In this document: piece by piece, positions 52,126-61,976 of the stretch
How the letters are laid out: each line of letters begins with the position of its first letter
How positions within the stretch are numbered: the stretch's first letter is position 1
From: Chryseobacterium sp. ZHDP1
GTDB taxonomy: Bacteria; Bacteroidota; Bacteroidia; Flavobacteriales; Weeksellaceae
DNA length: 64,000 nt
Reading direction: 5' to 3'
Assembly (NCBI RefSeq): GCF_018603435.1
Contig: NZ_CP075682.1
Span: forward strand, 1,550,001 to 1,614,000
Program-made: the position numbers and the translations under genes
Notes under the pieces: generated by a model
The model's input: only the letters and a program-made list of their open reading frames with translations
Databases searched by the model: none
What the model was told of the DNA's origin: nothing

Positions 52126-54927
52126 ATGAAAAAACAAATCCACAAGAGCATTATGCTGCTTGCCTTGTTTTCCGCCGGCTATGCATTTGCACAAAGCCAG
52201 GTTCTAGAAGGCAGGGTACTGGACGAGAAAGATAATACGCCTATTGAAGGGGTAAAAATAAAGGTAAATGATCAGGAAGTAACAACTGACATTTCCGGAA
52301 ACTACTCTCTGAGCCTTCCCCCTGGAACCAATTACGTCATCACGGTAACTTCTAACGGATACAACCGAAAAGAAATAAGTGAAGTGGTTGTAAAAAGTGA
52401 TGCCAATACTCACCTTGATATTGTCTTAGATAAGCCTAATACGTCTGCAAAAGAAAAACAGATTGAAGGGGTTGTTATTAAATCCAACGCAAGAAAAGAA
52501 ACGATTGCTTCTACCATCGGTCTGCAAAGAAATGCAGGTGTTGTTTCTCAGGTGATTGGTGTGGAAGCTATTAAAAGAAGTCCGGACAGAAACACGGGTG
52601 AAGTTCTGAAAAGAGTTTCCGGAGTGAGTTTATTTGACGGAAAATATATTGTTGTAAGAGGTTTATCTGACCGTTACAATCAGGCAATGCTGAATGGCAT
52701 CCAGTTATCCAGTACAGAGCCGGACAGAAAAACGTTCTCTTTCGACCTTTTTCCTGCTAACGTTATTGAAACACTGGTAATCAACAAAACATTTATTCCG
52801 GAATATACCGGAGAATGGGGAGGCGGATTAATTCAGGTAAATACTAAGGATATTCCCAATAAAAATTTCTTCAACGCGCAAGTGGGTGTAGGAGGAAATT
52901 CTATTACAATGGGGCAGGAATTTAAAATGCAGAAAGGAGGAAAGTGGGATTTCTTAGGAATTGATGACGGAACAAGAAAACTTCCTGCGGGAATGCCTGC
53001 CAAGAATTCTTTCACGCTTCTTAGTGATGCAGATAAAACGGATTATGGAAGAAAATATGTGAAAAATCTGGGGTATGATACGAATGGTTTTCCACAGAAT
53101 ATAAGCTTACAGCTCGATGGTGGTTTCAACACTAAAGTTTTCGGGAAAGATCTGGGAGTAATTGCGGTTTTAAACTACAGCAACAATAAAAGAAGAATTG
53201 AAACGCAAAACAGCTTCTTCACGATCAACGGAACGAAAGCAGATACCAACTTCGATTACTATACAGAAAAATATCAGAATGATGTTATTTTAGGAGGTCT
53301 CTTAAATTTAACATTAAAGCTGAATAATAATAACAAAATCTCCCTGAAAAACATTATTACCAACAATACGGTAAACCATATGTCTTTCAGAACAGGAAAA
53401 GATTTTGAATTTGATCCGGTAAACGGAACAAATATCATGGCAAGAGAGATTGGATTTAAAGAAACTACTTTCTATAACTCTACTCTTAACGGAACTCATA
53501 AGATTGATGCTCTCGGCGGTTTTACGGTTAACTGGTACGGAAGTTTCGGAATCCTGGATCAGTACATTCCATTGTTACAGCGTTTACAGTACAATCAATA
53601 TCCGGATATCAGCGGAAGCCCTTATCTGGCTTTGATCTCTAACGGTCTTTCTCAAAAATCAGGAAGTGTATTCTACTCTACACTTAGCGATTATTTATAC
53701 AATGCAGGAGGTGATGTTTCCAAAACTTTCGAAATGTTCGGAGGCCAGAAACAAACCATTAAGGGAGGATATTTATTTCAGGTGAAAGACAGGGTTTACA
53801 ACTCAAGACCTTTCTCTGTAAGACTTGCAGGATACAATCAGTCATTGCTTTCACAACCTTTCGAAACTATTTTCAATTCTGAGAATTTTGGTACTACAGG
53901 AAACAAATTTACTTTCGACGAAATTGCAGGAAACCAGTACAGATATATCGCAAATACAATTTTAAATGCAGGGTATCTGCAGATGGATAACAACTTTACC
54001 TCATGGTTCAGAGCAGTTTGGGGATTAAGAGTTGAAAACTTCGATCAGTTGGTAGGAAGTACGAAAAGAAGTGATGACCGTTTTGTAAATACCCGTGTTA
54101 CAGACTTTTTACCTGCTCTGAATATGACATTCAAGCTTACCAATAACATGAATTTACGTGTTGCTGGTTCACAGACTGTAGTAAGACCTGAATTCAGAGA
54201 GGTTTCTCCATTAGCTTATTATGATTTTGATTTGGGAGCTACCGTAATCGGTAATAAATATATCCAGAGAACAAAAATTACCAATGCGGATATTCGTTGG
54301 GAATGGTATCCGAGAAACGGGGAGATTCTTTCGGTTGCGGGATTCTATAAAAACTTTAAAAATCCTATCGAATTATATTTCAACCAATCCGGAGTGGGAA
54401 CCAGTAATACATTCAATTACTTAAATGTAGATAAGGCAGATGCTTATGGAGCGGAATTAGAATTCAGAAAGAAACTGGACTTTGTAAGTGCATTTAAAAA
54501 CTTTACACTGGGAGGTAACTTTGCTTTAATTAAAAACAGGGTAACAGATGCTGCAACCAATGTAGACAGACCAATGCAGGGACAGTCTCCTTACACCGTA
54601 AACTTAAGCATGCAGTATGATTCTGAAAAATCCGGATGGTCTTCAACAGTACTTTTTAATATGATTGGAAGAAGAATTCTTTATGTAGGAAATGATCAGG
54701 TTCCGCCAATCTGGGAAAATCCAAGACCGCTTCTTGATTTCCAGATCGCTAAAAAACTATGGCAGAACAAGGGAGAAATTAAGCTGAATGTTTCGGATAT
54801 CCTGAACCGTCATGCGAAATTCTATCATGATCTGAACAATAATAAAAAATACGACAGTGCTGATGCATTGGCAATCGACAGAGTAACAGGAACAAACTTC
54901 AGTTTAACTCTCGGATACAACTTCTAA
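52126..54927 (+). CDS. TonB-dependent outer-membrane receptor with carboxypeptidase-regulatory-like domain
   Basis: This 933-residue protein has a signal ending at AFAQ (residue 23), then a carboxypeptidase-D regulatory-like domain (about 25-105: LEGRVLDEKDNTPIEGVKIK), a plug (about 125-235: RGLSDRYNQAMLNG) and a 22-strand-type barrel ending in LTLGYNF with a terminal Phe. Such receptors import ligands with energy from TonB. No SusD partner follows; instead two beta-helix lipoproteins follow on the same strand. The regulator gene is divergent, so the receptor is probably induced by the two-component system. Confidence 0.9.
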   Translation: MKKQIHKSIMLLALFSAGYAFAQSQVLEGRVLDEKDNTPIEGVKIKVNDQEVTTDISGNYSLSLPPGTNYVITVTSNGYNRKEISEVVVKSDANTHLDIVLDKPNTSAKEKQIEGVVIKSNARKETIASTIGLQRNAGVVSQVIGVEAIKRSPDRNTGEVLKRVSGVSLFDGKYIVVRGLSDRYNQAMLNGIQLSSTEPDRKTFSFDLFPANVIETLVINKTFIPEYTGEWGGGLIQVNTKDIPNKNFFNAQVGVGGNSITMGQEFKMQKGGKWDFLGIDDGTRKLPAGMPAKNSFTLLSDADKTDYGRKYVKNLGYDTNGFPQNISLQLDGGFNTKVFGKDLGVIAVLNYSNNKRRIETQNSFFTINGTKADTNFDYYTEKYQNDVILGGLLNLTLKLNNNNKISLKNIITNNTVNHMSFRTGKDFEFDPVNGTNIMAREIGFKETTFYNSTLNGTHKIDALGGFTVNWYGSFGILDQYIPLLQRLQYNQYPDISGSPYLALISNGLSQKSGSVFYSTLSDYLYNAGGDVSKTFEMFGGQKQTIKGGYLFQVKDRVYNSRPFSVRLAGYNQSLLSQPFETIFNSENFGTTGNKFTFDEIAGNQYRYIANTILNAGYLQMDNNFTSWFRAVWGLRVENFDQLVGSTKRSDDRFVNTRVTDFLPALNMTFKLTNNMNLRVAGSQTVVRPEFREVSPLAYYDFDLGATVIGNKYIQRTKITNADIRWEWYPRNGEILSVAGFYKNFKNPIELYFNQSGVGTSNTFNYLNVDKADAYGAELEFRKKLDFVSAFKNFTLGGNFALIKNRVTDAATNVDRPMQGQSPYTVNLSMQYDSEKSGWSSTVLFNMIGRRILYVGNDQVPPIWENPRPLLDFQIAKKLWQNKGEIKLNVSDILNRHAKFYHDLNNNKKYDSADALAIDRVTGTNFSLTLGYNF

Positions 54928-54973
54928 TTACAATTAAATCAATTATCTAATAAAAATAATAAGTCTTTATAAC

Positions 54974-56392
54974 ATGAAAAAATTTGTTTTATACTCTTTA
55001 ATGCTTGGTACTTTAGCAACTACTGTTACAGCATGTAGAAACATAGAAGAAGATGGACAAACTATAGTTCAGAACTCAGGCAGCGGAAGCACTGAAAATC
55101 TTATTCTTTCAGGAAAGATTACTTCAAATCTTACTCTTAAAGCTAACAATATCTATAAGTTGAGAGGATTGGTATATGTAACAAACGGTGCTACTTTAAC
55201 CATCGAACCGGGAACTAAAATCGTAGGGGAAGCGGATAAAAACGGAGCATTGATTATTACAAGAGGAAGTAAGATTATGGCAGAAGGTACAGCTGCGAAC
55301 CCGATTATTTTCACTTCTGAAAAACCAAGTCCGAAAAGAGGAGACTGGGCAGGTCTTGTAATCTTAGGAGCTGCTCCTACCAATTCTTCTTTCAATGGTC
55401 AGGCTGGTGTAGGTGAAATCGAAGGAGGAATCAACAACAGTGAAGGTTTAGGTCTTTACGGAGGAACAAATGCAGCAGACAACAGTGGTGTATTAAAATA
55501 TGTAAGAGTAGAATATGCAGGGTATGCATTTTTACCGGATAAAGAGATCAACGGAATTACTTTCGGAGGTGTAGGTAACGGAACAACTGTAGATTATGTA
55601 GAAGTTGCTTATGCAAACGATGACAGTTTCGAATGGTTTGGAGGAACGGTAAACTGTTCTCACCTTATTGCCTATAAAGGTCTTGATGATGATTTTGATA
55701 CAGATAACGGTTTCTCAGGAAAAATTCAGTTCGGTATCGGGGTAAGAGATTCTCAGGTAGCAGACGTTTCAGGATCTAACGCTTTTGAATCAGACAATGA
55801 CGCTAACGGATCTTCTTTAACTCCTCAAACGGGTGCAACATTCTCAAACATGACGATTATAGGACCTGTAAACTCTAATTCTACAAGTACAAATGCAGGT
55901 ACAATTAACGCATTGTTCCAGAATGCATTACAAATAAGAAGAAATTCTGCAATCTCTGTATTCAACTCTGTATTCACAGGATATCCGGTAGGTTTATTTA
56001 TTGATGCTACAAAAGGTACTCCTACAGATAATAACATCGGAAATTCAAGCTTAGTATTCCAAAACAATATTTTAGCAGGAAATATTACACCGTTAAAATT
56101 TGCAGGATCTACTACAACGCCTACGACTTTCTCATTAACAGATCTTACGAACTGGTATAACTCAAACGGAAATTCTACGCTGACTTATTCTGCTGACGTT
56201 AAATTAACAGGAGCTTGGGCACCTGCAGGAACGACTCCGAACTTCTCTCCGGCTTCAGGATCTCCATTATTAACAGGAGGTGTATTTACTCATCCAAAGT
56301 TAAGCAGCTGGTTTACGGCAGTAACTTACAGAGGAGCTGTTAAAGATGCTACCGATACTTGGTACGCAGGCTGGACAAACTACAATTTGTAA
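54974..56392 (+). CDS. Beta-helix lipoprotein, first of a pair
   Basis: This 472-residue protein has a lipoprotein signal (TVTAC, Cys21). The body has short Gly/Asn-rich rungs typical of a right-handed beta-helix: LRGLVYVTNGATLTIEPGT, RGDWAGLVILGAAPTN, and DDSFEWFGGTVNCSHLIAYK. It starts 46 bases after the receptor stop and is probably co-transcribed with it. It may sit on the outer membrane as a ligand-binding partner of the receptor. Ligand unknown. The second lipoprotein at 56588 is related. Confidence 0.75.
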   Translation: MKKFVLYSLMLGTLATTVTACRNIEEDGQTIVQNSGSGSTENLILSGKITSNLTLKANNIYKLRGLVYVTNGATLTIEPGTKIVGEADKNGALIITRGSKIMAEGTAANPIIFTSEKPSPKRGDWAGLVILGAAPTNSSFNGQAGVGEIEGGINNSEGLGLYGGTNAADNSGVLKYVRVEYAGYAFLPDKEINGITFGGVGNGTTVDYVEVAYANDDSFEWFGGTVNCSHLIAYKGLDDDFDTDNGFSGKIQFGIGVRDSQVADVSGSNAFESDNDANGSSLTPQTGATFSNMTIIGPVNSNSTSTNAGTINALFQNALQIRRNSAISVFNSVFTGYPVGLFIDATKGTPTDNNIGNSSLVFQNNILAGNITPLKFAGSTTTPTTFSLTDLTNWYNSNGNSTLTYSADVKLTGAWAPAGTTPNFSPASGSPLLTGGVFTHPKLSSWFTAVTYRGAVKDATDTWYAGWTNYNL

Positions 56393-56420
56393 TAGTAATT
56401 AGTTTCTTCATATTAAATTC

Positions 56421-56458
56421 AAAAGCGGCATCGGAAAAAATTTTCCGATGCCGCTTTC
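56421..56458 (+). terminator. Terminator after the first beta-helix lipoprotein
   Basis: AAAGCGGCATCGGAAAA (to 56438) pairs perfectly with TTTTCCGATGCCGCTTT (from 56441), 2-base loop. Only short T stretches follow, so readthrough to the next gene is possible. Confidence 0.75.
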
Positions 56459-56587
56459 ATGAGTAAGTAAATTTAATTCAGCAAAAAATACCATTGGGAA
56501 AATAAGAAGAAAAATGGTAATTTGGTCTTTTCAAATAAAACACAGATCTTTAAAAATCTGTTTAAAGAAGTAAAATCTAAAAACATT

Positions 56588-57751
56588 ATGAAAAACCGCT
56601 TTCAGCATATTTTAGCAGCCCTTATTATAAGTACCTCACTTGTTGTTCATTCCTGTAATAAAGAGGATGATGACGTTGCCACTATTCCGGTGGTAGGGAT
56701 TGCAAAAGATCCAGGTAATTTCAAGGGGGAAGTTACCAGTGGACAGGTTGTAACACTGGATGCCACAAAAGTATACGTACTTAACGGTGCTGTTACTGTA
56801 AAAAACGGAGGAAAACTCGTTATTCCGGCGGGAACGCGAATTGTTGCCACAGCGGGCGCAGCATCTTATGTTTTGGTGCAGCAGGGAGGGCAGCTCTTTG
56901 CTAACGGAACCCTTAATTCACCCGTTTCTTTCCGTTCTTCTACAGAAACTTCCGGAAGCTGGGGCGGCGTTGTTATCTGCGGAAAAGCTCCTGTAAATAC
57001 CGGTGCAGCCAATACTTCTGAAATTTTAAATTCTGCTTACGGAGGAGCTTCTGCAACAGATAATTCCGGTTCTCTGACGTATGTAAAAATCGAAAATGCA
57101 GGAATCAGTTTTTCTACCAGTGTAAAATTCAACGGACTTTCTCTTTTTGGAGTTGGCAGCGATACAAAAGTTGAGAATGTTGCTTTGATTAATAGTGCTG
57201 AAGATGGAATCCAGATGTACGGAGGAACGGTAAATCTTTCCAATATTGTCTCCATCGGAAGCGAGGATGATGCTTTTGTATGGACAGACGGATGGATCGG
57301 AACCGCTACCAATATTTTCACTAAAAGAAAAACAAACGGTTCTGGAAATACTGCAATAAAAGGACTTAATAATGCTTCGAATACTGCAGCAACTCCGGTC
57401 TTAAAACCTACTATTAAAAATGTAACGCTTTTGGGCGGAACTTCTGGAGAATCCAAAGCCATCAGATTATATTCCGGAACGTATGCGAGTTTTGAAAATG
57501 TAGTGGTTTCTAACTGGACGAACGGATTTTCAATAGAAAGTGATCCTACTGTAGCTTATTTTAACGGACAAAGTAAAATTAAAGATGCCTTTTTTGATAC
57601 GAACGTTACGAATAAAGTAACTGCGACTTCCACTTCCGGCTCCACAGTAACACTTTTAAGCAATACCTACAACGAGAAATCGGATGCACTTGGTGCAGGA
57701 AATAAGCTTGGAAATCCGGCTTGGGCAATCGGCTGGTCTTCTTTACAGTAA
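56588..57751 (+). CDS. Beta-helix lipoprotein, second of a pair
   Basis: This 387-residue protein starts at MKNRFQHILAALIISTSL (56588); an in-frame Met at 56522 would put 22 odd residues before the signal. Lipobox VHSC (Cys23), then Asp/Glu linker and a beta-helix: LNGAVTVKNGGKLVIPAGT, SGSWGGVVICGKAPVN, EDGIQMYGGTVNLSNIVSIG. These match rungs of the protein at 54974 (LRGLVYVTNGATLTIEPGT; GDWAGLVILGAAPTN; FEWFGGTVNCS), so the two are paralogues. It lies behind a terminator but in the same gene cluster as the TonB receptor. Confidence 0.75.
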   Translation: MKNRFQHILAALIISTSLVVHSCNKEDDDVATIPVVGIAKDPGNFKGEVTSGQVVTLDATKVYVLNGAVTVKNGGKLVIPAGTRIVATAGAASYVLVQQGGQLFANGTLNSPVSFRSSTETSGSWGGVVICGKAPVNTGAANTSEILNSAYGGASATDNSGSLTYVKIENAGISFSTSVKFNGLSLFGVGSDTKVENVALINSAEDGIQMYGGTVNLSNIVSIGSEDDAFVWTDGWIGTATNIFTKRKTNGSGNTAIKGLNNASNTAATPVLKPTIKNVTLLGGTSGESKAIRLYSGTYASFENVVVSNWTNGFSIESDPTVAYFNGQSKIKDAFFDTNVTNKVTATSTSGSTVTLLSNTYNEKSDALGAGNKLGNPAWAIGWSSLQ

Positions 57752-57775
57752 AAAGTTTATGATTTAAAATAAAAA

Positions 57776-57805
57776 CATCGGCTTCAGATAAATCTGAAGC
57801 CGATG
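57776..57805. terminator. Bidirectional terminator between the lipoprotein gene and hemL
   Basis: CATCGGCTTCAGA (57776-57788) pairs perfectly with TCTGAAGCCGATG (57793-57805), loop TAAA. The two genes converge here. Confidence 0.85.
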
Positions 57806-57854
57806 CTGTTTCAAAAAAAGAATAGAAAATCATCTATCCTTTAGTATTTTTCAA

Positions 57855-59138
57855 CTAAGAGTATTCAAATTTTCTCACTGCTTCCAGCGTCATATCTATT
57901 TCTCTGTCTTTAATCGCATCACTGATGAAGTATGTTTCATAACCACTCGGCGGAAGGTAAACTCCGTTTTGCAGCATCTGATGGAAGAAATTATTAAACA
58001 ATGCATGATTGGCTTCCTGTGCTTCATCAAAATTAGAAACACTGTTGATATGGAAGAAAACCGACATCATCGATCCTTTTCTGTTGATTTTGTGGGCAAT
58101 TCCTTTTTCGTTTAAAATTTTGCCGATTTCAAAATCTAAGGTTTCCGTAGTTTTTGCCAGTCTGCTGAAGAATTCCGGATCATTTTTAATCAACTGTAAA
58201 GTTTTCAGTCCGGCTCTCATGGCTAACGGATTTCCGCTTAATGTTCCTGCCTGATAAACACCTCCTTTTGGAGCCAGATGATCCATAATTTCGTTTCTTC
58301 CTGCAAAAGCACCTACCGGAAGTCCGCCACCGATCACTTTTCCGTATGTTACCAAATCTGCCTTTACATTATACAGTTCCTGAGCCCCTCCGAAAGCAAG
58401 TCTGAAACCTGTCATCACCTCATCAAAGATTAATAAAGCTCCGTTTTCATCACAGATTGTTCTTAACTTCTGAAGGAATTCATTTTCCGGCAGAACACAA
58501 CCCATATTTCCGGCAACTGGCTCAATAATGACCGCTGCAATTTCACCCGGATTATGTCTGAAAAGATCTTCAACCTGCTCAAAATCATTGTATCTTGCCA
58601 GTAAAGTATCTTTTGCCGTTCCAGCGGTTACACCCGGCGAATTTGGATTTCCGAAAGTTGCAGCACCGCTTCCCGCTTTAATTAAAAAAGAATCTGAATG
58701 ACCGTGATAACAGCCTTCAAATTTTATAAATTTATCTCTTCCTGTAAATCCTCTCGCGAGTCGTATCGCGCTCATACACGCTTCCGTACCTGAAGAAACC
58801 ATTCTGATCTGATCTACATTCGGAACATTTTCTGTAATGAATTTTGCGATTTCTGTTTCCAGTTCTGTCGGAGCTCCGAAAGAAAATCCTTTTTCAGCCT
58901 GAATTTTCAGTTCTTCCAAAACTTCAGGATGCGTATGTCCTAAAATGGCAGGTCCCCAAGAATTGATGTAATCGATGTACGTATTATCATCCGCATCCGT
59001 AAGATACGCTCCTTTTGCAGATTTCATAAAAACAGGCACTCCTCCTACAGATTTGAATGCTCTTACCGGAGAATTTACACCTCCCGGAATGTATTTGTAA
59101 GCTTCTTCGAATAAAGCTGAACTTCTTTGGTATTTCAT
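57855..59138 (-). CDS. hemL: Glutamate-1-semialdehyde 2,1-aminomutase HemL
   Basis: This 427-residue PLP enzyme makes 5-aminolevulinate in the C5 tetrapyrrole pathway. Signatures: [52 protein letters not shown], and the PLP Lys in [15 protein letters not shown]. Length fits the family. A 12-bp inverted repeat sits directly before its start (59142-59195). It is the last of three genes reading left from 61195. Confidence 0.95.
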   Translation of the reverse strand: MKYQRSSALFEEAYKYIPGGVNSPVRAFKSVGGVPVFMKSAKGAYLTDADDNTYIDYINSWGPAILGHTHPEVLEELKIQAEKGFSFGAPTELETEIAKFITENVPNVDQIRMVSSGTEACMSAIRLARGFTGRDKFIKFEGCYHGHSDSFLIKAGSGAATFGNPNSPGVTAGTAKDTLLARYNDFEQVEDLFRHNPGEIAAVIIEPVAGNMGCVLPENEFLQKLRTICDENGALLIFDEVMTGFRLAFGGAQELYNVKADLVTYGKVIGGGLPVGAFAGRNEIMDHLAPKGGVYQAGTLSGNPLAMRAGLKTLQLIKNDPEFFSRLAKTTETLDFEIGKILNEKGIAHKINRKGSMMSVFFHINSVSNFDEAQEANHALFNNFFHQMLQNGVYLPPSGYETYFISDAIKDREIDMTLEAVRKFEYS

Positions 59139-59141
59139 ATG

Positions 59142-59195
59142 TAGTTGTTGGTTAACAGTTTATAGCTGTTAGTTTTAACCATCAACCAACAACTA
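59142..59195. promoter_or_regulatory. Nested inverted repeats directly upstream of hemL
   Basis: TAGTTGTTGGTT (59142-59153) pairs perfectly with AACCAACAACTA (59184-59195); inside, AACAG (59154-59158) pairs with CTGTT (59166-59170). The outer arm ends 3 bases from the hemL ATG, so folding in the mRNA would affect ribosome access. It could also be only a terminator of the upstream gene or a dispersed repeat. Confidence 0.45.
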
Positions 59196-59212
59196 TAAAC
59201 CATCAACGAAAA

Positions 59213-60271
59213 TTAATTTCTGGGTTTTTTATCAATCAAATAAATTACTTGTCCGGCGGAAGGTTTCTGTCCTTCATCCATTCTGTTTTTGGCGTATAAT
59301 TTATTTAATTTAATTCCGAATTTTTGGGCGATATCATGCATATTTTCGCCTGCTTCGGCTTTGTAGGTTGCAGTATTTCCGTCTGAGTTTTTAGATTCAA
59401 GGAAAACAATTTCATTTTTCTTCAGGACATCACTTTCCAGTTCATTCCATTTCATCAGTTTGCTTTCACTGATTTTGAATTTTTTGGCAATAAATTCTAC
59501 GTTGGTATCTTCAGGAATGATGATGTATTTTAATCCGTCATTCGGATGACTTTTAATTAAAATGGTATTAAGAATTTCTGCTTTTGTTTTAATTCTTTCT
59601 ACTCTTTTCTGCTGCTGAGCATAAGAAGTCTGTTTGTAAGGAACCTCAACGGTTACAGGTTCTTTTACTTTTCTGGTATATTTTTCAGGTTCAAGCTGAG
59701 CCATGAAAGTTCTGTCGTCTTTCAGGTCCGGATACAGTTTCAGAACGGCGTATAAAGCTTCTTTTGAATTGGTATTGTCGAATTCGTACAATTTATACCT
59801 TTCTATTTTTCCAATTAATATGGAAGCGTAACGTGGATTTGTTGCATAACCCGCTTTTTTAAGACCTGTTGCCCACGCTTTATAATCTTTCATATCTAAA
59901 TTGAAAAGATTAGCGTAGTATTTTCTTGTGGATAAAAAGATGGAATGATCTTCATACGATTGTCGAGGATCATCGTAAACACGGAAACATTCGTTCGGAG
60001 CGTCATCGGTGTGCTTCATTGTTTTTCCTGTCCAGTCTTCTTTACATTTAATCCCGAAATGGTTTTTGCCTTCCAAAGCCAATCGGCTTTGCCCGCCTCC
60101 TGTTTCCAAAAGTCCCTGTGCAAGCGTGATAGAAGCCGGAATTTTATATTTTTCCATTTCTTCCACTGCATATTTTGCAAATTTCTGGATGTACTGATCT
60201 TCGGTTGCCCAGGTCTGAGCTGAGAATTTTGATAAAACTAAAAGGCTTACGATGGTGAAAAGTCTTTTCAT
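59213..60271 (-). CDS. Glucosaminidase (GH73-type) with LysM repeats
   Basis: This 352-residue protein starts at MKRLFTIVSLLVLSKFSAQ (60271); a TTG three codons earlier is less likely. The glucosaminidase domain (about 25-180) has PASITLAQGLLETGGGQSRL with the likely catalytic Glu, then YDDPRQSYEDHSIFL and ATNPRYASILIGKIERYKLY. Two LysM-like modules (about 250-295 and 305-350) would hold it on peptidoglycan. It cleaves the glycan chain of the cell wall, probably during growth or division. It starts 15 bp after the enzyme gene upstream. Confidence 0.88.
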   Translation of the reverse strand: MKRLFTIVSLLVLSKFSAQTWATEDQYIQKFAKYAVEEMEKYKIPASITLAQGLLETGGGQSRLALEGKNHFGIKCKEDWTGKTMKHTDDAPNECFRVYDDPRQSYEDHSIFLSTRKYYANLFNLDMKDYKAWATGLKKAGYATNPRYASILIGKIERYKLYEFDNTNSKEALYAVLKLYPDLKDDRTFMAQLEPEKYTRKVKEPVTVEVPYKQTSYAQQQKRVERIKTKAEILNTILIKSHPNDGLKYIIIPEDTNVEFIAKKFKISESKLMKWNELESDVLKKNEIVFLESKNSDGNTATYKAEAGENMHDIAQKFGIKLNKLYAKNRMDEGQKPSAGQVIYLIDKKPRN

Positions 60272-60286
60272 GTTTTTCAATTTAAA

Positions 60287-61195
60287 TTATATAATTAAAT
60301 TTCTGTTCTGTTTTTCTAAAAGCAAATTGGCTCCTTCAATCCCCTGCAAACCGCCAGTGTGAAAGCACAAAATTTTGCTGTTCTCAGGAAAATAATCTTC
60401 ATCAATTAATTCAAAAATTTTCTGCATCATTTTTCCTGTATAAACCGGTTCCAGTGGAATTCCGTATTTCTCTCTAAAATCATTGATAAAACGGATATTT
60501 TCATCCTTTATTTTACCATAACCTCCAAAACCTGAATCTATTAGATCAAAATTTTTCTTAGAAGTTAGTTCAGCGATTTTATTTTCCAGCGAATCATCGT
60601 CAACCGCTTTAAATCCTATAACTTTCTGATTTTCTTCACTGAATTTTAAAATTCCGGCAATCGTTCCTCCTGTTCCGACTGCGGTGCAAAGATAATCAAA
60701 ATCTTTTGTATCGTCATTCAGCATCATTTTTACGCCTTCTACAGCGGCTTCATTGGTTCCTCCTTCCGGTACGACGAGCGCTTCCGGAAATTCTTTTTGT
60801 AAAAATTCAGTCAGTTTTTCTTTGTGGCGGTATTCTTCGCGGGTTACAAACTGCAGATTCATCCCGTTTCTTTTAGCAAAAAGTAAAGTCGGATTGTCGC
60901 GCCATTTATCTTTCAGCTCCTCTCCTCTTATAATTCCCAAAGTCGGAATTCCAGCTAAATTTCCGACTGCAGAAACCGCAGAAATATGATTTGAAAATGC
61001 ACCACCAAAAGTAATGATGTAGGGTTTTTCAGGATTTCCTGAGAGATAATTATTAATATTGAAAAAAAGCTTCCAGTATTTATTTCCTGAAATCTGCGGA
61101 TGGATTAGATCTTCCCTTTTCATAAAAAGTTTTACCTTTTTATCAATGGGAATTTCCTGAATCGGGATTTTTTCGGATGGAACATTTAATACCAT
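60287..61195 (-). CDS. ACC deaminase / D-cysteine desulfhydrase-like PLP enzyme
   Basis: This 302-residue enzyme of the tryptophan-synthase-beta PLP fold shows KREDLIHPQISGNKYWKL (PLP Lys in GNKYWK), FGGAFSNHISA, VPEGGTNEAAVEG, and the phosphate loop AVGTGGTIAGI. These fit the 1-aminocyclopropane-1-carboxylate deaminase / D-cysteine desulfhydrase family; sequence alone cannot separate the two activities. It is the first gene of the unit with the glucosaminidase. Confidence 0.85.
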   Translation of the reverse strand: MVLNVPSEKIPIQEIPIDKKVKLFMKREDLIHPQISGNKYWKLFFNINNYLSGNPEKPYIITFGGAFSNHISAVSAVGNLAGIPTLGIIRGEELKDKWRDNPTLLFAKRNGMNLQFVTREEYRHKEKLTEFLQKEFPEALVVPEGGTNEAAVEGVKMMLNDDTKDFDYLCTAVGTGGTIAGILKFSEENQKVIGFKAVDDDSLENKIAELTSKKNFDLIDSGFGGYGKIKDENIRFINDFREKYGIPLEPVYTGKMMQKIFELIDEDYFPENSKILCFHTGGLQGIEGANLLLEKQNRNLII

Positions 61196-61308
61196 TTAGG
61201 CTGAATCTTTTTTACAAAAATAGTGTTTTTTGGGTGTTTAGTCTTGCTTTGGACAGGTGAGGTTTATCATTGAAGATAAAAATGGGTAATTTTATTTTTA
61301 CTTATTTA

Positions 61309-61362
61309 ACCACCCCGTCAAAAATTCTTTCGAATTTTCGCCACCCCTCCAAAGGAGGGGAA
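61309..61362 (+). repeat. Dispersed two-hairpin intergenic repeat, copy 2
   Basis: It matches the copy at 5211-5263: ACCACCCCGTCAAAAATTCT, then GAATTTTCGCCACCCCTCCA and GGAGGGGAA. The dyads AAAATTC/GAATTTT and CCCCTCC/GGAGGGG are both kept; the first gains one base in its loop. It lies between two minus-strand genes. Confidence 0.78.
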
Positions 61363-61425
61363 TTTTATCTCGAATTACCGGAAATCTAATCTCTCACAAC
61401 CATTGTCCGTTAACCATTCCTGATT

Positions 61426-61752
61426 TTAAAGGTATTTTCGAAAACTCCAGAACTTTCTTTTCCTGAGATAATTCAGATTAAGTTCATTGGAATAGGCTTC
61501 TCTTTCAAAGGAGATTCTTTTGTACGCCTGATAACTGTCTTTCAGTTTAAAAAACCAGTAGTAATATTCGATTACATAAAAAATATAGAAAAAAATGATG
61601 AGCATTTCCAACTGTTGCCTTAAATGTATTTTTTCATGATTAATCAATATTTTATTTTTCTTATCTTCGGGATTCCTAATGAAGATAAAAGGGAACAGAG
61701 CAATGCCGTTGATTTTTAATTTTTTTAAAGGCTTTTGGCATATAATTATCAT
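61426..61752 (-). CDS. Small protein with HExxH-like motif and a hydrophobic stretch
   Basis: This 108-residue protein has NHEKIHLRQQLEM (HEKIH, a zincin-like HExxH) followed by a hydrophobic aromatic stretch IIFFYIFYVIEYYYWFF (about residues 51-68) and then SFEREAYSNE, where a Glu could be a third ligand. It looks like a mini-metalloprotease remnant or a conserved small membrane protein of Flavobacteriia. No function can be given. Confidence 0.6.
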   Translation of the reverse strand: MIIICQKPLKKLKINGIALFPFIFIRNPEDKKNKILINHEKIHLRQQLEMLIIFFYIFYVIEYYYWFFKLKDSYQAYKRISFEREAYSNELNLNYLRKRKFWSFRKYL

Positions 61753-61789
61753 ACTAACAAATATAAAGTTTTTTGACTTAGAGATTTAA

Positions 61790-61975
<186 letters not shown>

Positions 61976-61976
61976 A

